This document shows positions 6,696-13,294 of a stretch of 13,294 bases of DNA, piece after piece. The notes under the pieces were generated by a model that was not told where the DNA came from, did not search any database, and worked only from the letters and a program-made list of their open reading frames with translations. Location: assembly GCA_944388615.1 (NCBI GenBank), contig CALXJL010000038.1, positions 1 to 13,294 on the forward strand. The letters are read 5' to 3'. Origin of the DNA: an uncultured Clostridia bacterium (GTDB taxonomy: Bacteria; Bacillota; Clostridia; TANB77; CAG-508). Each line of letters starts with the position of its first letter. The stretch's first letter is position 1. The position numbers and the translations under genes were made by a program.

Positions 6696-9197
6696 TTATC
6701 TTTTCTTTTTTCCTACTGTTACACATATTGTTAACATTATTACGATTGATATAAAAATATATATTTTGTAATTTGTAAAACCTGTTGGTGGTATTACAAA
6801 TATAGAGTTAGATTCAGCATAATCTCTTTCTACAACTGGTGTAGTGCTAAGACTCTCCTCTCCATTTCCAGGTATAATTCCCATATATTGCTTATATAAT
6901 TTACCTTCTTCTACATATGGTGTCCTCATTCTTACACCTAAGTCATTTTTATATTTAATTATTTCAACAGAATCACTAAACTCACTTTCATCATTTGTAG
7001 ATGACAACACTTTACTTAATATTACTTTTACATATCTTTCCCCATTACTATATAACTTTCCACTTCTCAGAGCTGTATTGTCAGTATTATCACAATCATA
7101 TTTACATTCTATATAATAATCATTACGTAATTTTCCCCATACACCAGTTGCAATCAATTTAGAGCCAGATCTCATTAATTCAGATTTTTCTTTTGCCTGC
7201 CACCCATAATCTTTATTTGTATAAGTATCTGTTATCATTCTTGCATTTTCGTTAAAATTTAATATTGACATATGTTGATACTTTGATAAGTTTGTTAGGT
7301 AATTTAATAATGTAAACCCCTGTGCTGGAACTGCAGATTCATTTTTCACAATCATCGTATATTCTATATCTATTTTAGCTCCATGCATGATTTCTTTATC
7401 TAATGATTGTATATATACTGGGTCTGCTATATCATCTATTTGAATTTTTTCATATTTTTGTAAATTAGCATCACAGAATGGCAAAACAGCTTTTTCTTCT
7501 ATAATTGTTCCATCTGACAAAGTTAATCTAAATCCTGTTACTTTTATATCTACACTTAATTCAAATTTTTCCCTTTCATCTAATATCAAATCTTGACCTG
7601 TATATGGATGTGGTTCTTCTCCATCAAATGTAATTATATATGGTTGTTTTACATACACTGTCATATATGTATCATCCAAAAATTTTTTAGCATTTCTTAT
7701 AAATTTATCATCAGCTACATCATTTTTAAATGCATTTTCTATAACCGAAACATTTTCATAATTTAATTCGTCATAAAGATTCGTCAACTCATTTCTTCTA
7801 TCCTCATCCTCTAGACCTGCAAATAATTTCATTAATGTTTCTGTCTTTTCTATTGTCTCAGTATTAACTATCGTTTCTTGCGTTTTATTTATTGTTTCTT
7901 TAACTGTTGCTGCAATATCATTTTTTATAATTTCTACTGCATCAGCTTGATTAGACTGGAACCATTTTCCATTTAATCTTTCTTCTGTTTCATCTCTTGG
8001 GTCAAAGATTCTTTCTATTATTTCTTGCAAATAATCATCCTCTTGTTTTACTACATAAGAAAACACATTAACACCATCATTAACTAGTTCCATTAATTTT
8101 TCATGAGTTGAATCAGCAATTTGTATAAGTTTCATTGCAATCACCTCATCTGAATCATCTGAATATATAGGCTCATGCATAGTATTATTATCTGTAGTAG
8201 GCGCTCCATCTGATAATAATATTATATTTCTAAGATATTCCACATCTTCATATCCCGCTGGAGGATCCAAAAAAGTGTCCTTTGCTACATCTAAACCTGC
8301 TTCAATATTAGTTCCAGCTATGAAATCATGTACATTTAAATATCCTGGTGTCTTATCTCCTTCATCTCTTACTTGTATTGAATCTATTGCTTCGAATAAT
8401 CTCTCTTTATTATTAGTAAATGATATTATTCTTACACTTGTTGCATTATCATCATTTCCGCTTACTACATAACTCGAATTTTCTTTGCCTCCTGCAAATA
8501 CGACTATTGAGATATAAATATTTTTTTCATCACTTAATAATTTTTCGATTAATTCTTTTGCCGCTTTTTTCTCATTTTCTAAAGCATCATTATCCTCTTG
8601 CCATGTACTATAAGATATATCCATTGCTAGCACTACTTGTGAACACCCGCTTCCACTACGGATTATAGTTTTCTCAATTGTTGTATATGTCGTTATATTT
8701 GTTATTTCAGTTGTTGTAGATATATGTTGTCCAGCCATTACAGCTGTGTAATCTAGTCCATTATATTTTACAGATTGTTTTAATTCTTCTGTATCACATC
8801 CTTCTTTATATGTTCCATATGTAAATCTTAAATAATAACTTCCAGGTTCTTTTGGAGCAATATGATAAAATCCATCTTTATCACTATATGTCGTTGCACA
8901 AGGTTCATCATCCTCATCAGGATTTGGAGTGTCAAATAATTCAACCTTCACGTTAGAAATCTTTTCAAATTTTTCATCACTGGGTATGTCAAGTCTTTCA
9001 TCAGCTATAGATTTTTCCTCTAAAAGTTCATTATATACATTACCTTCTATGTATGGATAAAATGGCTTTGGAGGTGGTTCATACGATTCTTCTGTTTTCG
9101 TCTCTGTTGTTGTAGTAGTAGTGGTCTTTCCACCACCACTACTAGATCCGTCCTTTAGAATTACTGTGCGAGGTCTTTGGTCTAGATGGTGATTCAC
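6696..9197 (-). CDS. VWA-domain surface protein with IPPTG sortase anchor; 5' end frameshifted from its signal peptide
   Basis: A large extracellular protein, probably an adhesin or pilin-tip-like factor. The open frame gives 833 residues from a GTG at 9197. A Gly/Ser/Thr-rich stretch with seven Thr in a row (25-31) leads into an SdrD/Cna-B-like beta domain (about 48-128, with TTYSDKDGFYHIAPKEPGSY). A von Willebrand A domain spans about 186-400 with an intact MIDAS: D193-x-S195-x-S197, Thr296, and Asp330 in LLSDGAPT. A helical region (about 415-510) and beta-rich stalk-like regions follow. The C-terminus is a sortase signal: IPPTG at 802-806, membrane segment about 810-828, then KKKR. The GTG has no ribosome-binding site and an in-frame TAA lies two codons upstream. 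A good ribosome-binding site and signal peptide occur at 9315-9142 in another frame, so a one-base frameshift is likely. No sortase gene is in the window. Confidence 0.85.
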   Translation of the reverse strand: MNHHLDQRPRTVILKDGSSSGGGKTTTTTTTETKTEESYEPPPKPFYPYIEGNVYNELLEEKSIADERLDIPSDEKFEKISNVKVELFDTPNPDEDDEPCATTYSDKDGFYHIAPKEPGSYYLRFTYGTYKEGCDTEELKQSVKYNGLDYTAVMAGQHISTTTEITNITTYTTIEKTIIRSGSGCSQVVLAMDISYSTWQEDNDALENEKKAAKELIEKLLSDEKNIYISIVVFAGGKENSSYVVSGNDDNATSVRIISFTNNKERLFEAIDSIQVRDEGDKTPGYLNVHDFIAGTNIEAGLDVAKDTFLDPPAGYEDVEYLRNIILLSDGAPTTDNNTMHEPIYSDDSDEVIAMKLIQIADSTHEKLMELVNDGVNVFSYVVKQEDDYLQEIIERIFDPRDETEERLNGKWFQSNQADAVEIIKNDIAATVKETINKTQETIVNTETIEKTETLMKLFAGLEDEDRRNELTNLYDELNYENVSVIENAFKNDVADDKFIRNAKKFLDDTYMTVYVKQPYIITFDGEEPHPYTGQDLILDEREKFELSVDIKVTGFRLTLSDGTIIEEKAVLPFCDANLQKYEKIQIDDIADPVYIQSLDKEIMHGAKIDIEYTMIVKNESAVPAQGFTLLNYLTNLSKYQHMSILNFNENARMITDTYTNKDYGWQAKEKSELMRSGSKLIATGVWGKLRNDYYIECKYDCDNTDNTALRSGKLYSNGERYVKVILSKVLSSTNDESEFSDSVEIIKYKNDLGVRMRTPYVEEGKLYKQYMGIIPGNGEESLSTTPVVERDYAESNSIFVIPPTGFTNYKIYIFISIVIMLTICVTVGKKKR

Positions 9198-9315
9198 ATC
9201 TTATTGACCCAAAACTTGCATATGTTTTATTAGTAATTATACAACTTAATTGAAAAATTATAATATTTATTATTAATATTATTGCTATTTTCTTAACAGT
9301 ACTATTTTTCATCAT
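9142..9315 (-). pseudogene. Signal-peptide 5' fragment of the VWA surface protein, out of frame
   Basis: A 57-codon frame begins with ATG ATG (9315-9310) after AAAGGAG. It encodes a Lys-containing start (MMKNSTVKK), a long hydrophobic core rich in Ile and Leu (about residues 10-27), and a signal peptidase-like site after T-Y-A at about 35. It then overlaps the start of the 833-codon VWA frame by about 55 nt, shifted by one base, and stops at TAG 9144-9142. As an isolated 57-aa protein it makes little sense. As the missing N-terminus of the downstream sortase substrate it fits well, because such substrates need Sec export. Whether this is a true mutation, phase variation or an assembly error cannot be told here. 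Confidence 0.75.
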
Positions 9316-9354
9316 TTACTCCTTTACACTAATTTTTATACCTCTATTATGTAT

Positions 9355-9383
9355 ATTTTACCACAACTTTCCTTTTTAAGCAA
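9355..9383 (-). promoter_or_regulatory. Promoter of the VWA surface-protein gene
   Basis: The -35 TTGCTT (9383-9378) and -10 TAAAAT (9360-9355) have a 17-bp spacer. Predicted start is near 9348, about 33 nt before the signal-peptide ATG. This supports translation beginning at 9315/9312 rather than at the GTG 9197. Confidence 0.65.
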
Positions 9384-9440
9384 TATTTATGTTGACCTCA
9401 CCAGGTTCTTATTACCATATTAATGTATTTTCTGTTACAA

Positions 9441-9477
9441 CAAAAAAATGAAGTCTATATTTTTATATAAACTTCAT
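9441..9477 (-). terminator. Second terminator between rpmA and the VWA gene
   Basis: Arms 9448-9460 and 9465-9477 make a 13-bp stem (one G-U pair) with a 4-nt loop, followed in the minus direction by seven T. It is a textbook intrinsic terminator about 45 bp after the first one. Between it and the VWA promoter (9384-9440) I see no gene. Confidence 0.85.
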
Positions 9478-9521
9478 CATTATAAATTTTAATTACAGAA
9501 CTTTACTATTTTTTCATTTTT

Positions 9522-9558
9522 AAAAAGAACTCTTTTTTACTATTTCTAAGAGTTCTTT
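9522..9558 (-). terminator. Intrinsic terminator of rplU-rpmA
   Basis: AAAGAACTC (9524-9532) pairs with GAGTTCTTT (9550-9558), giving a 9-bp stem with a 17-nt loop. It is followed by T residues in the minus direction and begins 7 nt after the rpmA stop. Confidence 0.75.
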
Positions 9559-9565
9559 CTTTATT

Positions 9566-9832
9566 CTAAGCATTTTCCTCTACAGGATAAACACTAACCT
9601 TTTTCTTATCTTTTCCTAGTCTTTCAAATTTAACTTTTCCAGTTATTTTTGCATATAGAGTATCATCACTACCTATACCAACATTAGTTCCTGGATGAAT
9701 TTTAGTTCCTCTTTGTCTTACTAAGATATTTCCAGCTGGTACTACTTGACCATCTGCTCTTTTTATACCAAGACGTTTAGACTCACTATCTCTACCATTT
9801 TTAACACTACCTTGACCTTTCTTATGAGCCAT
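9566..9832 (-). CDS. rpmA: 50S ribosomal protein L27, without the Firmicute N-terminal extension
   Basis: L27 reaches the peptidyl-transferase centre with its N-terminal tail. The 88 residues start MAHKKGQGSVKNGRDSESKRLG and contain the conserved G-x-I-x-V-R-Q-R-G-T-x-x-H-P-G core (about 34-49). In most Firmicutes L27 is made with an extension ending LQFFA or similar, removed by the protease Prp. Here translation begins directly at the AHKKG of the mature form, as in E. coli. The ATG at 9832 follows AAGGGAG about 10 nt upstream, and no extended in-frame start is apparent. The gene lies 61 bp after rplU with no prp (ysxB) gene between. It is co-transcribed with rplU and followed by two terminators. 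Confidence 0.96.
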   Translation of the reverse strand: MAHKKGQGSVKNGRDSESKRLGIKRADGQVVPAGNILVRQRGTKIHPGTNVGIGSDDTLYAKITGKVKFERLGKDKKKVSVYPVEENA

Positions 9833-9893
9833 GTTTTTTCACTCCCTTCGTCTTTTAAAATTTAAATTATATCTCTATTATTATCTTACTTAA

Positions 9894-10283
9894 CTAAGCT
9901 TCTACTTTAGCTGTTTTTTTAGTTGTTGTTTTTGCAGATGCTGGCTTTGCAGCTGTTTCTTTCTTTTCTGCTGGTGTTTTTATAGCTGTTATTTCAACCT
10001 TTGTATATGGTTGTCTATGACCTTGTGTTCTTCTGTAGTTTTTCTTTGCTTTATATTTGTATACTAATATTTTTTTAGCTTTACCATGTGAAACTACTTT
10101 TCCTTCTACTTTAACACCTTTTAGATATGGAGCTCCCACTTCTATATTTTTATCATCAGATACTAGAACAACTTTATCAAAATTTACTTTTTTACCTTCT
10201 TCAGCATCTAATTTCTCAAAAAATATTACATCTCCTTTTGAAACTTTGTATTGTTTTCCACAACTTTCGATTATTGCGTACAT
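9894..10283 (-). CDS. rplU: 50S ribosomal protein L21 with Lys/Ala-rich C-terminal tail
   Basis: L21 binds 23S rRNA in the large subunit. The family core covers residues 1 to about 105: MYAIIESCGKQYKVSKGD at the start and YKAKKNYRRTQGHRQPYT at about 77-94. A tail of about 25 residues rich in Lys, Ala and Thr follows (KKETAAKPASAKTTTKKT), longer than the usual protein of about 103 aa. Such basic tails are disordered and occur in some lineages. The ATG at 10283 follows GGGAGGTG at about 10 nt. It is the first gene of the rplU-rpmA operon, with its own promoter and a structured leader that probably gives autoregulation. Confidence 0.97.
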   Translation of the reverse strand: MYAIIESCGKQYKVSKGDVIFFEKLDAEEGKKVNFDKVVLVSDDKNIEVGAPYLKGVKVEGKVVSHGKAKKILVYKYKAKKNYRRTQGHRQPYTKVEITAIKTPAEKKETAAKPASAKTTTKKTAKVEA

Positions 10284-10381
10284 TTATAGTACACCTCCCT
10301 TTATATGTATACTCGCTAAGCATAAAATACTAGGTGGTTAATGTAATATTAACACTTTAACCCGACTCAGGCGGCTTACAG
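10284..10381 (-). promoter_or_regulatory. Candidate L21 (rplU) ribosomal-protein leader
   Basis: The leader of about 98 nt is unusually structured and has a G+C-rich island (CCGCCTGAGTCGGG, 10362-10375). A stem follows with GGTTAA paired to TTAACC. Next, CACCTA (10331-10336) can pair with the AGGTG of the ribosome-binding site (10292-10296), enclosing a small TATGCT/AGTATA hairpin. The two pairings are adjacent and could compete. Rfam describes an autoregulatory L21 leader in low-G+C Gram-positives at this position; that this is the same family is inferred from location and structure, not from a model match. Confidence 0.65.
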
Positions 10382-10387
10382 GTAAAT

Positions 10388-10416
10388 ATTTTATCATACT
10401 TACCAATATATGTCAA
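10388..10416 (-). promoter_or_regulatory. Sigma-A promoter of rplU-rpmA
   Basis: Consensus -35 TTGACA (10416-10411) and -10 TAAAAT (10393-10388) with a 17-bp spacer. It starts 11 bp after the dnaE stop, with an A8 tract just upstream. Predicted start is near 10381. No terminator separates it from dnaE, so read-through is possible. Confidence 0.85.
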
Positions 10417-10427
10417 CCACTTTTTTT

Positions 10428-13294
10428 TCACATTGTTATTTCTTCCAAATATGCATTTTCAATCCCTATTAAATCTTGAAATTCATGTAATATTTCTTCA
10501 GTAAAAAATATTCCTCCTGCATTCATTTTTTCTTGTTTGTTTATTATCTGTAACATTATATTATTATGCTCACCTGAAAAATACCTTATTGCATTTCTAA
10601 GTTGTTCTTTTTTATTTTCATCTAATTGTGTAATATCCATACATAATATTTGTTTTTTAGGAACATTAAATTCTTTTATTTCCCTTGCTACAATTTTAGT
10701 ATCTTCATCTTCTCTTATACTAACACGTCCATCCACTATTACTACATTATCTTCTATTAAGTATTTTGAACAATTTAAATAACAATTTTCGAATACTATT
10801 ATTTCTGTTTGTCCATATAAATCTTCTATTGTTACAAATGCCATTAATTTATTTGATTTAGTATATTTCTTTTTTACAGAACTAATTATTCCCGCATATT
10901 TTACAAATTGTCCGTCTTTTAATACATTATTTTCTAATGCATTTTTCAATTCTAATGAATTTACATTAGTTTGTTTTTCTATTTCTTTTCTTATATTTTC
11001 TAATGGATGTCCAGATATATATAATCCTAGCATTTCCTTTTCCATGGCTAACATTTCTTTTTCTGAATATTCTTCTTTTTCAGTATATGTATATTTCTTT
11101 TTTTGCATTTCTTCTTTTTCTGTTTCTTGTGCTATATCGAACATTGTAACTTGTCCTTCCATGCTCTTTCTTCCAAAATCTGATATAGAATCTATTATAT
11201 CTTCAAAAGATGCTATTAGTGTACTTCTTGTTTGTTCAAATTCATCAAATGCTCCAGATTTTATTAAACTTTCTATACATTTTTTATTAACATTTTTTCC
11301 ATTTATTCTCTCGCAAAAATCTGAAAAATCTTTATATTCTCCATTATTTTTTCTCTCTTCTACTATTATATCTACTACATTTGTCCCTACATTTTTTATA
11401 CTACCCAATCCAAATCTAATTTTTCCTTCATTAACAGTAAATTTTGTGTAACTTTTATTAATATCTGGTTTTAAAATTTGAATATTCATTTTTTTACATT
11501 CCTCAATATATGGAGGAATTTTATCTAGATTACCTAAAAAACTATTTAATGTTGCTGCCATAAATTCTTCTGGATAATATGCTTTTAAATATGCTGTTCT
11601 ATACGATACAACTGCATATGCTGCTGCATGTGATTTATTAAATGCATATTTTGCAAATTCTGCCATTTCATCAAATATTTTATTTGCAGATTCCTCATCT
11701 ATTCCATTTCTTACACAACCAGGGATCAATATTTTTCCATTTTCATCTACTTGTCCATGTATAAAATATTCTCTTTCTTTTGCCATTACATCTAACTTTT
11801 TCTTTCCCATTGCACGTCTTACTAAGTCTGCTCTTCCTAAAGAGTATCCTGCTAAATCTCTAACAATTTGCATAACTTGTTCTTGATATACCATACATCC
11901 ATATGTTACTTCTAATATTGGTTTTAATGCAGGATGTGTATATACTGCATGTTCTGGATCTTGTTTATTGGCAATATATCTTGGTATTTGATCCATAGGT
12001 CCTGGTCTATATAATGAAACTCCTGCTATTATATCTTCTAAACAATCTGGTTTTAATTCCTTCATGAAATTTGTCATACCTTGACTTTCAAACTGAAATA
12101 TACCACTAGAATCTCCTTCTTGCCATAATTTATATACTTTTGGATCTTTCATTTCGCTATCAAATTCTACATCTATCCCTTTAGTTTGTTTAACCAGATT
12201 TATTGTGTCTTGAATTACAGTTAGTGTTCTTAGTCCTAAAAAGTCCATTTTCAAAAGACCTAATTCTTCTAATGTAGTCATTATATATTGTGTAGAAATA
12301 ACATTATCTCTTACATATAAAGGCACATAAGTATCTACTGGTTCTTTTGTAATAACTATCCCACAAGCATGTGTTGATGCCTGTCTAGGCATTCCTTCTA
12401 AAGCCATTGCTATATCTAATAATTTTTTTATTGTAGGATCTGTATCATATAAATCTTTCAACTCTTTATTTTGATCCAAAGATTTTTGTATTGTTATATG
12501 TAGTTCATTTGGTATCATTTTTGCTAATTTATCTGTTTCTGCATATGGAAAGTCCAGTGCTCTTCCAACATCTCTTATAACCATTCTCGCAGACATTGTT
12601 CCAAATGTTATTATCTGTGATACATGGTCATGACCATATTTTCTTCCAACATAATCTATTACCTCTTGTCTTATTTCATAACAAAAATGCACGTCAAAAT
12701 CTGGCATGTTTATTCTTTCTGGATTTAAAAATCTTTCAAAAATAAGATTATATTTCATTGGATCTATGTCTGTTATTCCAATAGCATATGCAAGTATTGA
12801 CCCTGCACCTGAACCACGTCCTGGGCCTACTGGAATTCCCTGTGATTTAGCATAATGAATAAAATCCCAGACTATTAGATAATAGTCTACATATCCCATT
12901 TTGTCTATTACACCAATTTCATATTCAGCTCTTTTTTTTATTTCATCTGTAATATTATCCTTATATCTTTGCTTTAATCCATCACTACATAATTTTTTTA
13001 GATAGTCTAGGTGAGTTTTGTATTCTTTTGGTACATCATAATTTGGTAAGATTGTATGACCAAATTCAAATTCCACATTACATTTCTCTGCAATTTTCAC
13101 TGTATTTTCTATAGCATCTGGTACATTTTTAAAATACTCTATCATTTCTTCTGGAGATTTTACATATAATTCTTCTGTTTCAAATCTCATTCTGTCTTCA
13201 TCATTCATTCTCTTCCCTGTTTGAATACATAATAGAACTTCATGATTATATGCATCTTCTTTTTTTAAATAATGCGAATCATTTGTAGCTAAAA
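10428..13294 (-). CDS. dnaE: DNA polymerase III alpha subunit DnaE, partial (5' end beyond window)
   Basis: DnaE is the family-C replicative polymerase catalytic subunit. About 955 codons are visible and the frame is open to the right edge. The first visible residues (LATNDSHYLKKEDAYNHEV) are the end of the PHP domain, so roughly 200 N-terminal residues are missing, judged against a usual length of about 1150. Visible elements are the palm GPGRGSGAGS loop, the active-site motif MPDFDVHFCYE, YRPGPMDQIPRYI, and RADLVRRAMGKKK, which carries the third catalytic Asp. Then come the helix-hairpin-helix region, a clamp-binding motif QVTMF (11139-11153) and a C-terminal OB fold (VKYAGIISSVKKKYTK). The third Asp of PDxDxDF is His here. 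The Met at 13208 is internal, not the start. The gene ends 11 bp before the rplU promoter. Confidence 0.96.
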   Translation of the reverse strand, partial: LATNDSHYLKKEDAYNHEVLLCIQTGKRMNDEDRMRFETEELYVKSPEEMIEYFKNVPDAIENTVKIAEKCNVEFEFGHTILPNYDVPKEYKTHLDYLKKLCSDGLKQRYKDNITDEIKKRAEYEIGVIDKMGYVDYYLIVWDFIHYAKSQGIPVGPGRGSGAGSILAYAIGITDIDPMKYNLIFERFLNPERINMPDFDVHFCYEIRQEVIDYVGRKYGHDHVSQIITFGTMSARMVIRDVGRALDFPYAETDKLAKMIPNELHITIQKSLDQNKELKDLYDTDPTIKKLLDIAMALEGMPRQASTHACGIVITKEPVDTYVPLYVRDNVISTQYIMTTLEELGLLKMDFLGLRTLTVIQDTINLVKQTKGIDVEFDSEMKDPKVYKLWQEGDSSGIFQFESQGMTNFMKELKPDCLEDIIAGVSLYRPGPMDQIPRYIANKQDPEHAVYTHPALKPILEVTYGCMVYQEQVMQIVRDLAGYSLGRADLVRRAMGKKKLDVMAKEREYFIHGQVDENGKILIPGCVRNGIDEESANKIFDEMAEFAKYAFNKSHAAAYAVVSYRTAYLKAYYPEEFMAATLNSFLGNLDKIPPYIEECKKMNIQILKPDINKSYTKFTVNEGKIRFGLGSIKNVGTNVVDIIVEERKNNGEYKDFSDFCERINGKNVNKKCIESLIKSGAFDEFEQTRSTLIASFEDIIDSISDFGRKSMEGQVTMFDIAQETEKEEMQKKKYTYTEKEEYSEKEMLAMEKEMLGLYISGHPLENIRKEIEKQTNVNSLELKNALENNVLKDGQFVKYAGIISSVKKKYTKSNKLMAFVTIEDLYGQTEIIVFENCYLNCSKYLIEDNVVIVDGRVSIREDEDTKIVAREIKEFNVPKKQILCMDITQLDENKKEQLRNAIRYFSGEHNNIMLQIINKQEKMNAGGIFFTEEILHEFQDLIGIENAYLEEITM

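Noticed and set aside
9111..9144. ACT/ACA triplet run encoding seven Thr, as a phase-variable repeat
   Set aside because: Units of three bases change length without changing frame, so it cannot explain the one-base shift. The short TAGTAGTGG/CCACTACTA inverted repeat there is a by-product of Thr and Gly/Ser codons.
9478..9521. Small RNA gene between the tandem terminators
   Set aside because: A TATAAT-like hexamer precedes the second hairpin, but no acceptable -35 is found at normal spacing. The two hairpins are more simply tandem terminators.
13206..13208. ATG as start of dnaE
   Set aside because: The frame continues upstream to the window edge with typical PHP-domain sequence (TNDSHYLKKEDAYNHEV), so this Met is internal and the gene is cut by the window.

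Overview
This window is a low-G+C (roughly 30% by eye) bacterial chromosome segment in which every supportable gene lies on the minus strand. The gene families (RimP-NusA, an isolated MreB, a LexA with Bacillus-type cleavage residues, an L21-L27 cluster with a structured leader, and a surface protein with a sortase-type C-terminus) point to a Firmicute, most likely an uncultured, gut-type member of the Clostridia. That taxonomic guess is inference only. Almost every transcription unit starts at a readable sigma-A promoter with a 17-bp spacer.

In the direction of transcription (high to low coordinate), the window opens with dnaE (5' end outside the window). Then comes rplU-rpmA (ribosomal proteins L21 and L27) with its own promoter and a structured leader, followed by two tandem terminators. 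A large surface-protein gene with a VWA domain and an IPPTG anchor follows, then a trpS-obgE operon. Next are lexA and a co-directional small membrane-protein gene, an orphan 69-codon gene in its own promoter-hairpin cassette, mreB, and finally rimP-nusA (nusA runs off the left edge). The usual Firmicute order rplU-(prp)-rpmA-obgE is interrupted here by the surface-protein gene and trpS.

Most genes are housekeeping: replication (DnaE), translation (L21, L27, TrpRS, RimP, ObgE), transcription (NusA), DNA-damage control (LexA) and cell shape (MreB). The accessory content is the VWA surface protein, the lexA-linked membrane protein and the 69-aa orphan.

The main anomalies are these. (1) A ribosome-binding site and clean signal peptide for the VWA protein lie just upstream but out of frame with it, so the gene is frameshifted as read. 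(2) The 69-aa gene has codon choices unlike its neighbours and a transcript predicted to begin with a perfect hairpin. (3) L27 lacks the N-terminal extension typical of Firmicutes, and the prp protease gene is absent from between rplU and rpmA. (4) TrpRS carries a cysteine set resembling an iron-sulfur site. (5) DnaE has His in place of the third Asp of its active-site PDxDxDF motif. I saw no tRNA, rRNA, CRISPR array, transposase or phage gene. No new multi-gene defence or mobile system is evident.
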